A stretch of DNA of 64,000 nt, from positions 18,145,292 to 18,209,291 of the forward strand of contig NC_056739.1 in assembly GCF_019279795.1 (NCBI RefSeq), given 5' to 3'. The position numbers and the translations under genes are program-made. The stretch is from Protopterus annectens. Taxonomy: Eukaryota; Chordata; Ceratodontiformes; Protopteridae. Below, in pieces: positions 41,481-51,770 of the stretch. A model generated the notes under the pieces. It saw only the letters and a program-made list of their open reading frames with translations, had not been told where the DNA came from and did not search any database. Within the stretch, counting starts at the first letter, position 1, and each line of letters begins with the position of its first letter.

Positions 41481-43540
41481 TGCTAGATGGAGAGATTCTA
41501 GAGATGGGTGAGGAACTCCTGACGAGTGAGTCAGTAGATCTGGCTCTGGGTCCAGCATCCAAGGTCCCGAATGCGGTGATGCAATAGAAAGGGAACCAAA
41601 TTTGACGAGGCCAGAACGGAGCAATGAGAATAATAGTCCTCTGAAGGTTGTTGGCTTTCTGTAGAAACTTTGCAATCAGGGAAATGGAGGAAAAGCATAT
41701 AGGAGACCGGGGCCAATCGTGCACCAGCACGTCCTGGGGACTTCCCTGGAGGGTAATAGGGCAAAGTAGCTCCTGCATTTGGCATTCATTGGAGACGCAA
41801 ACAGATCGCAGGTCGGCTGGCCCCATTTGCGAAAAATCCTTCGCAACTGACTGTTTGAGGGACCACTCGTGAGGCAATAGTATTGCCCTGCTCAGCCTGT
41901 CGGCTATGACGTTGGATGACCCGGGATGTGCGTTGCGATCAGAAAGCGACCGTGGACTCTGCCCATTGCCAAATTCTCATGGCCTCTCTGCATAGTTGGT
42001 AAGACCTGGTTCCCCTTGCTTGTTTATGTACCAGACTACGGACATGTTGTCTGTCTGAACTGCAATGGTCCCTGGAGGAAGAAGGGGAGCAAAGTGTTGC
42101 AACGCCAAAAACACTGCCCTCAACTCCAGAACATTGATGTGCAGATTGTACTCCAGATTGGTCCATTCGCCTTGGACTGTCTGTCCCTGAAAGATGCCCC
42201 CACCCTATCAGGGAAGCGTCCGTGCTTATCGCCGCTGACGGTGCGGGTAGCACAAATGGTCTTCCGCTGGATAGGTTGCAAGTCTGTAACCACCACATTA
42301 GGTGTGATTTGCATGTTTTCATTATCAATATTTCGTGAGTCAGTGGAAGTTGTTGGAATGACCATTGTGCAAACAGAAGCCATTGTAGCACTCTCATGTG
42401 CAGTCTTCCCAATGGTATCGCAATGAGAGAAGCTGCCATGAGACCCAAGACTTTCAGAACAATTTTTGCCGGGGACTTTCTGGACGACAGTAGAAGGGAA
42501 ATGTTGAATTGAAGTGCTACTATTCTTTCTGTAGGAAGTTTTAGAACTAAATGACGCGTATCTAATTCCGCTCCTATGAATAAGATATGCTGTGATGGCT
42601 GTAGCAACGATTTTTGAAATTTACTGAAATGCCAAGGTGTGTACAAAGTTGTAGGGTGTAATCCTGGCTTGTATCAGTTGACGCCTGGTGGTGGCAGACA
42701 GGAGCCAGTCGTCCAGATACGGAAACACCTGGAATCCTAGGCGCCTCAGATGAGACGCTACCACTGCCATGCATTTGGTGAAGACCCTGGGCGCTGTAGT
42801 CAGACCAAAGGGCAGGGCTCGAAACTGATAGTGACTGGCTCCCAGCCGGAAGCGCAAATGATCCCTGGACGCCCTGGCCATTTTGATGTGGTAGTATCGT
42901 CCTTCAGATCTATCGAGCACATCCAGTCGTCCTTCCGTAAGAATGGAAGGATCGATTGAAGCGTGACCATTCGGAACTTTTCCTTCTTGACAAAGGTGTT
43001 GAGATGGCTTAGGTCCAGAATCGGCCTCCAGTCCCCTGTTTTCTTTGGAACTAAAAGAACCTTGAGTAAGTTCGAATCCTATTTGGTCCGCTGGGACTGG
43101 TTGGATGACTCTTTTTCTAGCAGCTTTGAAATTTCTGTAGCTGCTGGGTCTGCAGATGGGGTGGTACATCTGGGAGTTTTTCTTTGGAATGGGTGTGGAT
43201 AGAAATGGGATTTTGTAACCTCTGGTAACAATGCTTTTACCCAATTGTCTGAAGAGAGGTTTTGCCAGGCCTGAGGGTATAAAGCTAAGCGACCCCGACT
43301 GCCTCCAGAGCAGGACAGTCGGGCCTCCTCTCAGGAGTGCTGAAAAGGTTTGCCAGGAGATTATCCCTGTCACCTTGGTTTTGGACCCCTCTGCCGCCAG
43401 GGCGGCGTCTTCCCTCTGCCCCCCTCTGCCTCTAGAGGGGCATCACCCTGTGTGTTTGGGAAAGATCCTTGGGGTTTTTGAAACCACATTTTCCCACCAC
43501 GTTGCCCTTTGGGGTACGGTCTGGAAGGGGTGGAAAAACG
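41461..43540 (-). pseudogene. E9 RT/RNase H polyprotein, frameshifted
   Basis: RT keeps YYHIKMARASRDHLRFRLGAS, LPFGLTTAPRVFTKCMAVV and an intact FPYLDDWLLSA; the DLQDAYY box is disrupted by a frame change near 42,895. RNase H keeps ISTDASLIGWG, then shifts frame; RSYQLCREAMRIWQWA follows. The post-RNase H domain keeps PHEWSLKQSV and IILIAPFWPRQIWFP, while CCDLFA is out of frame. At least five indels are visible. Confidence 0.82.
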
Positions 43541-43596
43541 GACTCCGACAGCAGACAGAGTCTTTCCCTCCTGTTCACACCGGGTAAGGGTCTCCT

Positions 43597-45523
43597 TTAC
43601 TTTAGGGCCAAAAAGTGTGGCTCCGTCAAATGGGCGTTAGTAAAGGAAGACTTGAAGGCTTCCATAAGCGAACATAAGCGCATCCAGGATTGCCTACGAA
43701 GAGCAATCGCTGAAGCCGCTGCCCTACTCGATCCTTCGGCTGCATAGGATATCAGCCTCATGGACGAGTTTACAATGGACGTAAGGGTGTTGAGATGCGC
43801 TGTAACTCTCTCTGAAACAGCGGCATCTGTAGTACCCTGGAGGGTATCTCCCAACTCTTTGACTAGATCCCTCTGTAAACGTGTAAAATGAGTCAAATAG
43901 TTCAGGGAACGCATAGAGAAAGCCGCTGAACTGAAAATGCGCTTCCCGTATCTGTCCATGGTCCTAGAATCTTTGTTAGGCGGATGGACAGATGAGGAAG
44001 ACTCCGACATCTCCTTTTTCGTGGCCGCTGCCACCACCATGGCGTCTACTGGAACTCCTTTGGTAAGGTAAGCCTTGTCCTGTGGTGCCGTAATGTACTT
44101 ATTTGGCTTCCTAGGGACTGGTTCCACCGTGTCAGGAGTCTCCCACGCCCTTCGAGCAATTAATTCCATTAACTCATCAAAGGGCGGAGTGACCCAGGAG
44201 GAGGAAGGGCGAGCACCAAATGCCTTCAGCAAAACTGACTCATCCTCAGAAGGGGGGAGGGCTTGCCAGTCACCTCTCTGTTTGAGGATCTCCAAGATGT
44301 CAGAAAAAGAGACATCCTCTGAAGGTGACTTAGGGGACCCTTCTGACTCATCTAAGTCAGTATCAGATGTCAAGGATTCTTGTGGAGAATCCAAGTGTCT
44401 CCTCTTACACAGTCTTTTCCTAGGGACTTCTTCGTGGGAGCATCCGAAGAAGCCTCCGAGGAAGAGGGGGCACCCTCCAGGGGTGGCTGAGACACTGGTG
44501 CCCGACGCTTGGACGTGGCCGTGGGTGCAGAGGAGGATAACGGTCCTTTGTGGGGAGGAGAAGCTGTACCTGCTGATGTGGTTGTCTGGGTAGACAACAC
44601 CTTCCTCATGAGGTCGAAGGCCCCCGGGTCCCGAGTCGAGGTATCTCCCGGTTCCGAAGAAATGGGAAGAATCCCCGAAACAGGAACCGAAGGCACCGAC
44701 CCCGAGGACGGAACCGAGTCGATCCGTGCCGAGGCCCCGAGAGGGAGCGTCGGAACCGAAACATCGGTCCGACTCTCGGTCCCGGAACCAAGGACGGATC
44801 TTCGGCCCCGAGACTCCAGTACCAGATCGGATGGAGTCGAGGTGAACGGTGCCGACCGAGAAAAAGACGGTTCTGGCACCGAGGGCTCCACAATCATCAG
44901 TTCAGCTTCTTCCGGCTCCGAAGACTGGACAGGTCTCGGAGGAGGAACAGATGGAGATAGTGGCAGGCCTTCAAGTCTCGACATCAACTGAGAGGAGACC
45001 GAGATAAGCTTGGATAGGGCCGTATGCTCCATCAATTTCTGCACCACACGGTCCACATCGGTGTCGGAAAGGGGCCTGGAAGAACGAGTCAAAGGGATCG
45101 AAGACGGAGCCGACCTCAACAGAGTCGGTGGAGGGAGCTCCGTCACCGGTTCCAAGACTCGAGGCTCGAAACTGCCAACAGTTGAACACTCGGCCCCGAA
45201 GTCTGTGGAACCGGTGATCTAACTATACCCGAAGAGCTCGGAGCCGATGACTTGGGCTCCGACGTCTTCGACCCCTTCGAAGACTTGGATGCCTGGTCTG
45301 AAGCATCCAGAGCCTCCTGGAAAGAGGGTTTCAACAATCCTCTATCCATCAGTTTCCTGCGCCTATCTGTCATGACCCTCCCACTAAAAGAGTGACAAAT
45401 AGAGCAGTCCTCTTGTAAGTGGAGAGGGCCAAGACAGTAGACACAGGAACTGTGGTTGTCTGTGACCGACATCTTTTGGCCACACTGACAATGTTTGAAG
45501 CCAGATTTCATTTTCTCAGACAT
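43597..45523 (-). pseudogene. E9 gag, frameshifted
   Basis: The start at 45,523 gives MSEKMKSGFKHC with CxxC pairs CVYC and CSIC; the first is CQC, one residue short. Blocks seen are SSRPLSDTDVDRVVQKLME, SDTDLDESEGSP, DVSFSDILEILKQRG, VPVDAMVVAAATKKE, SSVHPPNKDSRTMDRYG, FTRLQRDLVKELGDTL and LRRQSWMRLCSLMEAFKSSF. The frame changes near 45,150 and 44,390 and is broken again near 43,620. The linker is SAP-rich and CpG-rich. Confidence 0.83.
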
Positions 45524-46039
45524 AATGAAAAGAGAAAGAGACAGTCCAGTCCAGTAATAGTCAATCCAGGTAACAAATGTCAAATCCGGTATTTTGTAAG
45601 TCCGATTGTCACTTGCTTAAGAAAAGCAAGACTACAAAAATTTTAGTCAGTAGACAAAAAGTGATCCAAGTAGGGGTGGTAGGCCCCGAAAAACTCTATA
45701 CCAGTTAGTTAAACTAAGTTAAACTAATCTAATGGTACCGAGAATTCTGCTACTCACACACCGTACACTAACTTTCAATAACTAGATCTTAAAGCAGTTT
45801 TTTTTGAAAATTTAACCAAAATAGATAAAATCTTATCTGTAAAAAGCCTCGAGCTAGCCTCCAGCGATGCGTATGCAGCAGCGGCAATCTAGATCTGAGG
45901 TAAAGGCAGAGGGGGATTGTGGGTATTAGATGTCCTCGAGCTTCTTCTCGATGCAGAGCTTGCAGTCGGCCGGCACGGAGCCGAGGATCGGCTCCGAACC
46001 CATGTGTAAGAACAAAGGCGAGATTGAACACTCTCACAT
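45524..46039 (-). repeat. E9 leader and 5' ITR
   Basis: Leader to about 45,885 without a gene, then the ITR. Hairpin CGGAGCCGA (45,976-45,984) / TCGGCTCCG (45,988-45,996). Ends GAACACTCTCACAT. Confidence 0.88.
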
Positions 46040-46197
46040 CTAACTTTAGTTCACTATAAAACAATAAAAGCAATAAACACGGTAACAAGGCTTGGGAAGA
46101 CCATATTTTTCAAGCCCATATAGAAATAGACACACTAAAAAAAAAGAGAACTAGGAAGGAAACAAGACTAGCATTAACATACTCTAGTAATATTAAC

Positions 46198-46840
46198 GTG
46201 GTCTGTGATGTTAAGAAAAACTGGCCTATTCTGAAGTCAGAAGAGCAACTAGGAAAGGTATGGAGTGAGAAACCCAGTTTTACATTCAAGAATAGAGCGT
46301 CCTTGAAGAGAAAGTTATGCTATAAGAACATGAGGGATGTATATATCCCCCGATCAGATCGTGAAGGGACATTTACCCGTAGGAAATGTAAGGCCTGCAG
46401 GTTTATACATATAGTTAAATTTGTACACACTATGCTGAATTTTGTTACTGAGACTTCCCTTTATGCGAACTGTCTAAGCATTTCATCTACTTTGCATACT
46501 GTATGATATGCCATGCCTATTATGTAAGGAAAACTAACAAATGCTTAAAAGAGAGTGGTAGAGCATGTCAATGACATAAATATGAAAACTACGAATGCAC
46601 TATCCCAGCATGTACTGGACAAGGAACAGAATCACAGCTTTAAATTTTTAGTATTAGAAGTCTTGGTCACAAATTCAAGAGGGGGAGACTACGAACTTAA
46701 CTGAGGTGAAAGAACAAGAGTGGATTATACGTTTGAACAGTGATAAGTCCCCTGGGCTTAAAGACAGGGTCTCTCTGAAACCAGTTTTGAAAGCACAGCA
46801 CCTTACACATCAAATGTTTCTCTGTTTGTTGCAACTTGTC
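46198..46840 (+). pseudogene. PLE C-terminal coding remnant (GIY-YIG region)
   Basis: The first 102 residues are open: KNWPILKSEEQLGKVW, EKPSFTFKNRASLKRKL, TRRKCKACRF (a CxxC). These are the usual words before the GIY-YIG endonuclease of Penelope-like polyproteins. Past a frameshift near 46,505, YYVRKTNKCLKE resembles the second half of the GIY-YIG motif with Gly changed to Arg, and VEHVNDINMKTTNALSQHVL and FKFLVLEVLV follow in other frames. The RT domain is missing. Family assignment rests on recall of PLE proteins, not a search. Confidence 0.72.
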
Positions 46841-47057
46841 TGAGTGAGTGAGATGCTTTAATTAATGCTACCTGCTGATTGGCCTTTTATTAGTATAAAT
46901 GAGTTTAGGCTGCGTGTGGTTTTAGGTTTGAAGAATCAGTTGTATAACAGACTGTGAAAGCGCTTACCGTGTTTTATTGCTTTTAGTGTTTTATGGTGAA
47001 TTAAAGTTTTTTTACAGCACTTCAGCTGTGGTATACTCAATCTCTTTTTTGGAATTT

Positions 47058-47071
47058 ACTTCTCATAGTTT
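47058..47071. repeat. Target-site duplication of the PLE, right copy
   Basis: ACTTCTCATAGTTT, identical to 39,837-39,850. E7 RT sequence continues after it. Confidence 0.88.
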
Positions 47072-47640
47072 AAGGTTATCCCCAGATGAGAACATGTCTG
47101 AAGAACCTGATCTCTTGCTGTATTAATTGATGCCTGGTTGGGGCAGTAATGAGCCAGTCAGCTAGATATGGAAAGACACTGAATCATTGCAGTCTCATGT
47201 GAGCTGCTACTACTGCTATAAATTTGGTAAACACCCTAGAGGCTGTGGTGAGACCAAATGGCAGAACTCCTAATTGGTAATGACTGGCTTCCAGCTGAAG
47301 CACAAGTACCTTCAGGATCGTCTGTTCACCTTTATGTGATAATACACATCCTGAAGGCCTCTGGAGCATATCCAGTCATCCTTGCCCACAAAAGGGAGAA
47401 TGGACTAAACTGTGACCATCTGAAACTTGGTACATTGAGCTTACATGCTTAAGCTGCTGAGATCCAAAATTGGCCTCCAGTCCTTTGTTTTCTTTAGCAC
47501 TAAAAATAACCAAGACTAAGTTCCAGATTCTGTCTGGTCTGGCAGGACCTCTTGGATGACACATTTTTCTAACAGCTTTTGTATTTAAATTGCTGCTTGT
47601 TACCACTGACTGGGCGGAACATCAGGGATTTTTCTTGAGA
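47072..47640 (-). pseudogene. E7 RT, N-terminal and catalytic part
   Basis: Remnants are RPDRIWNLVLVIF in a shifted frame, LEASHYQLGVLPFGLTTASRVFTKFIAVVAAHMR, and a mutated catalytic box FPYLADWL (near 47,160), where the first Asp of YLDD is Ala. Several frameshifts. The C-terminal continuation is at 39,836 and below. Confidence 0.78.
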
Positions 47641-49990
47641 TTGAAAGTGGAAGGGAAAAGGGTTTTATAAACCTCAGGAACTAATCCTCTGCACCCATGT
47701 ATCTTTTATGTCTAGCCAGGCTCTCTGGTGCAGGGCTAATCAACCCCTGATTGCCTCCAGAGGTGGACAATTGGGCTCCCTTTCAGGAGCGCTTGTAAGG
47801 TCCATCAAAGAAAATCTAAGGACCCCTGGTTTTGTGGGTCACCTCTGCCGCAGGAGCACATCAACCACTGGATTTCCCTCATCTGCCCCAGTGGGAACTT
47901 CCTCCATGCATGTCCTGGAAAGGACCATAGGATTTCTTGAACCAAATCTTCCAACCACCACATTGATTCCTATAAAAGGATCTTTGAGGGATCGAAAAAT
48001 GTATGTCCATGGCAGATAGGATCTTTCCCTCCTTCTCACACCTGGATAATGTATCCTTCACTTTGGGGCCAAACAAAGAAGTGCCTTAAAAAGGAGCACT
48101 GAAGAATGAAGACTTGAAGAGTTCCGCAAAAATCACACAAGTGCATCCAGGCATGCCTCCTGATGGAAATGCCTGAACCCACTGCCCTTGAGGTTCTTTC
48201 AGCTACACGCAAAATGATCCACATGGAAGAATTCAAAAGAGATTGCAGGGTAGCCAACTGAGAAATCACCAATGACTGGACCTCTGCAGAAACAGATCCT
48301 GAGAGAACATGAATAGTGGAACTCTCCTCAGCAATTTCCTTTCTGGTGGCTGCCGCCATGACCATGGCATTAATGGGCACCCCTTTACCCCAAAATTACT
48401 TATACAAAGCTGGTGCCACAATCTTGTCCAGTCTCCTGGGTATGGGTTCAACTTTGTCTGATTCCTCCCATGCCCACCTAGAGACTAACTCAATATGCTC
48501 GTCAGTGGGCAGAGTAACCCAGGAGGTAGACAGGCCAGTACTGAAAGCCTCCAGCAATTAAGACTCCTCAGTTAAAGGATTGCTGGGCATCCAGCCACCT
48601 CTCTGCTTTAGGATCTTGGGAATGTCATCAAATGAGACATCTTCAGAAGGTGACTGTGAGGACCCTTCCCTCCATTGAAGACCATATCTTCAGTGACTAC
48701 CTCCTCTGGGGAATCCACGTGCTTTTTCTTACACATCTTCTTCTGAGGGACCTCCTCGGTGAGATGCTCTGGGGAGGTATCAGAAGAACGTGAGATACCT
48801 ATTGGGAATTCTGGGGGTCTCAGACTGGCTGACCCTGTAATAAAAAATGATGAGTCTCTGAGCACAGAGACATTGAGGTAGAAGGCTAAAGATCCGAGGG
48901 GACTGGATCTGTCCATTCTGCACAGGCAGAGAAAACCCTCGTCAATGCTTCACAGGCAGACTGCTCTGGGGAAAGGGAAGACCTCAGATAAAAAAAAAAC
49001 AAGCTTTTGGACCGCTGTCCTCCCTGCTTCAAAAGAAATCTCTCAGAGGTGGAAGCAGGAGCCAAGCTACCTGGTGCCGAGGTGCAGAAATGGCTCTGAC
49101 AACTTCGGAGTCAACTCCAACACCTTGGATTTGACAGGGAAGTTTTAACTCCCAGAGCTCTCTGGATATGACTGAACTGGAGCATTCAGAGTAAGCTTTG
49201 GATCCACAGATATTGCTATCTTCGGATCAGAGCCATTCTGGATCCAAGGACTTTGAGATAGCTAAAGGAGTCAGAGGAGGAACTTGTAGTGGGGGTGTGG
49301 CAGAAGACTAGAACTCCTGACCCGAAGAGGTAGGAGCCAGTAAGACACCCATCTGACTCTGAGCCGAGATCATCTTCTGCACCACTCTTTCCACATCTTC
49401 CTCCATCAAACTTCTGGAAGAACAAGTGGAAACAATAGATGGGGACCAGGGTCTGTGATGCTTCAAAACCAGTGAGGGTACCACTGAGGGCACCAGATCC
49501 CCAGAAGGTGAATATCTTGTTCTGGGTAGGTGAGTAACACCTGAACCAGTAGGATTGTAAGTGTTCGGATCTGACTTTTTTGTCAGATCCAAGGAAGTTG
49601 GGTCCACAAATTTTTTCTTTTTCAATTCTAAGGGTGAGGTCAGAGCCATCTTAACTCATTTCTTTGATGACTCTAAAACTGTGGAGGATGTAGAAGGTTT
49701 TGGAGAAGTTGTTTTTGATTGTTTAGCTTTGGGAGATTGATCTCCAGATATAGCCTCTCCAAAGGCAGAAGGTAAAAGGCCCTTTAAGATGAGCTTGTTT
49801 TTGTGTTCTACAAGTGCCCTCGGGTTGAAGCCATGGCATATGGAACGATCTTCCTAGAGATGTAATGATCCCAAACAATACACACACATAGCATGGGCAT
49901 CCGACATAGGAAGTTTGTGCCCAAGCTTAACCTTAACACATTTTTTTAAAACATGAGGGGCCTTTTTGTGCAATAGCCAAAAAGTATAAA
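47641..49990 (-). pseudogene. E7 gag, decayed with internal deletion
   Basis: Readable parts are: N-terminal remnant with SDAHAMCVYCLG (about 49,860-49,900), SRSLMEEDVERVVQKMI, PQKKMCKKKHVDSPEE, INAMVMAAATRKEIAEESSTIH, and SIRRHAWMHLCDF. Between SSTIH and SAEVQSLVISQLATLQSLLNSS the whole block normally holding HPPNKxSRxMDRYG and TRLQRDL is absent (near 48,310), a deletion of roughly 150 bp. Multiple frameshifts and stops. Confidence 0.75.
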
Positions 49991-50019
49991 AAGCCAAAAA
50001 AGATTTAAGTAAGGACAAC

Positions 50020-50021
50020 TA

Positions 50022-50081
<60 letters not shown>
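50020..50081. repeat. (TA)n microsatellite in E7 leader
   Basis: About 60 bases of alternating AT with one TGTG interruption near 50,026-50,030. Confidence 0.97.
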
Positions 50082-50084
<3 letters not shown>

Positions 50085-50205
50085 AAAGCAGAAAAAAAAA
50101 ACATCCAGCAATGGTAGAAAAAAGCAACTACACCAACTGTAGAAAAAAAAGTAAATATTAACAATAGTATTTAAGAGGTATGCACTATATAAAAGTCAAA
50201 AAATA

Positions 50206-50395
50206 AGAAGTTATGTACCTACCATAACGTTCCATGTTAGTTGTCTTCTCTCGCCTTCTTTCTTGCTTGATGGGTTCGGAGCCGATCCTCGGCTCCGACT
50301 GCACTTGCTTTAGCTCGAGAACTCCTTTTACCAGCTCGAGGCAGCCCCATATCCCATGATGCAAGGCAGGAAGTACCCAGATCTCGTTTGTTGAC
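50206..50395 (-). repeat. E10 3' ITR
   Basis: Palindromic arms GTTATG (50,210-50,215) and CATAAC (50,223-50,228). Hairpin CGGAGCCGA (50,277-50,285) / TCGGCTCCG (50,289-50,297). Complements 56,285-56,446. Confidence 0.9.
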
Positions 50396-50547
50396 AAAAG
50401 GGCAATAACACCAAGCATAAACAATACTTCCCAAAGGAAGAAGAAACTTACAGATGGAAAAAGGACCAGGTCTAAATGGTCTTTAGCATTATAGTTTCTT
50501 ATACAAGGTCTGTCCAGGCCAGGGGAAGGAGGGAGGGTCGCAAGAAA

Positions 50548-50645
50548 GAAGGCGAGAAGACAACTAACATGGAACGCGTTATGGTAGGTACATAACTTCT
50601 TAATGTTAAGTTGTCAATCTCGCCTTCATTCTTGCTTGATGGGAC
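50548..50645 (-). repeat. E10 ICR
   Basis: Complements both termini; the join reads CATAACTTCTTAATGTTAAG. Palindromic arms lie at 50,578-50,583 and 50,591-50,596. Confidence 0.9.
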
Positions 50646-50674
50646 CGCGTCCTAGCACCTCTATCCTGGGTGGC

Positions 50675-51770
50675 TCAATGGAACAAACTCTTGAGGACTG
50701 TAGAGCCAAAACTGGCTCTGTCCCTGGAGGCCAAGTCCAATTTGTAATGGGAAACAAAAGTGTGAGGAGTGGCCCAAGTGGCCGCTGCACAAATAGTGTC
50801 TAAAGGTAGTCTAGCTTGAAAGGCTGTAGAAGTAGCTAAACTCCTAGTTGAATGTGCTTTAGGTTTTGAGCACAGCTGTTTTCCCCTGATCGTATAAATT
50901 TCAGTGATGACCAAGAAAGCCATCTGGACAAAGTCACTTTAGAAACAGGAAGGCCTTTTTATTATCCATAGGAAACAAAAAGTTGATCAGATTTCCTAAA
51001 TTTTTTGTTCTGTCCAAATAATATCTAAGCTGACGGTGGACATCAAGATAATGTAGCTTTTGTTCAGCTCTATCTGAATAGTTAGGAAAAATACAGGAGA
51101 TCAATGGATTGATTCAGATTGTTTTTGAAGCGACCTTAGGTAAAATGATGGATTAGTTCTCAAAGATACTCTGTCTTTGTGAAAAATCAAATGGGGGGTC
51201 GAACCGAAAGAGCATGAAGTTCAGACACCCTCCTGGCAGATGTAATAGCCACTAGGAATAAAGTTTTCCAAGAAAGATATTTCAGGGAACAAGAAACAGC
51301 TGGCTCGAAGGGGAAGAATCAAGGATGTCAGCACTAAATTTAGATCCCACTGAGGAGGAGGATTTCTGATTGGAGGCTTTAGTAGGAAAATTCCTTTCAA
51401 GAAGGCCCTGCAGAGCCTATGGGACATAATATTATGATCTGCTATCCCAACATGAAAATTAGAAATAGCAGCCAACTGAACTCTGACTGTGGAAGAAGAG
51501 GAGCCTGCATGAAAAATCTCTGCTAAGAAGTCCAGAACTGCTTGAACAGGGCAGTAAAAGGATCAATATTTTGGGCCTTAGCCCAATAAGAGAAACGTTC
51601 CATTTGCTCGTGTAAATCCTCCTGGTAGAGGATTTTAGTGAAGCTACTATGATATCTCTAACTGGGTTAGAGATCAAAGGAAGCCTGGCTAGGGAAGGAA
51701 GTGGAGCAACCATGCTGTGAGGTTGAGAGAAGGGATTGACCGGTGCAGCTGACCGGATTGGTGAATCAGT
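50675..51770 (-). pseudogene. E10 tyrosine recombinase, frameshifted
   Basis: C-terminal part (50,675-50,923): AHSTRSLATSTAFQARL, CAAATWATPHTFVSHYKLD and GSTVLKSLFH, with catalytic His, Arg and Tyr intact. The middle region (50,925-51,220) is broken by several indels. N-terminal parts are MSHRLCRAFLKGIFLLKPPI, FHVGIADHN and SNPVRDIIVASLKSSTRRIY in different frames. More damaged than E1 or E6. Confidence 0.82.

Larger units (their letters stand above)
39953..46039 (-). mobile_element. E9: complete-length DIRS family A (6.1 kb)
   Basis: Both ITRs, an ICR and all three genes are present. It is inserted in the left inverted repeat of the PLE; the PLE repeat resumes at 46,040 and aligns with its partner at the right end. 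YR, RT and RNase H catalytic words are mostly intact but frames are broken. Confidence 0.93.
39851..47057 (+). mobile_element. Penelope-like element fragment, split by E9
   Basis: Pieces are 39,851-39,952 and 46,040-47,057, on the plus strand, opposite to the DIRS copies. It is flanked by a 14-bp target duplication. Its ends form an inverted repeat: 39,903-39,952 continued at 46,040-46,090 complements about 46,955-47,057 (for example AAATTCCAAAAAAGAG and its complement). PLEs are known to carry terminal repeats in direct or inverted order. Only the C-terminal coding region is present, so the copy is 5'-truncated. E9 inserted inside its left repeat. Confidence 0.82.

Noticed and set aside
46040..46200. 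Separate small host gene near the plus-strand ORF at 46,198
   Set aside because: Flanking inverted repeat, target duplication and protein words fit a Penelope-like fragment; no exon structure was seen.
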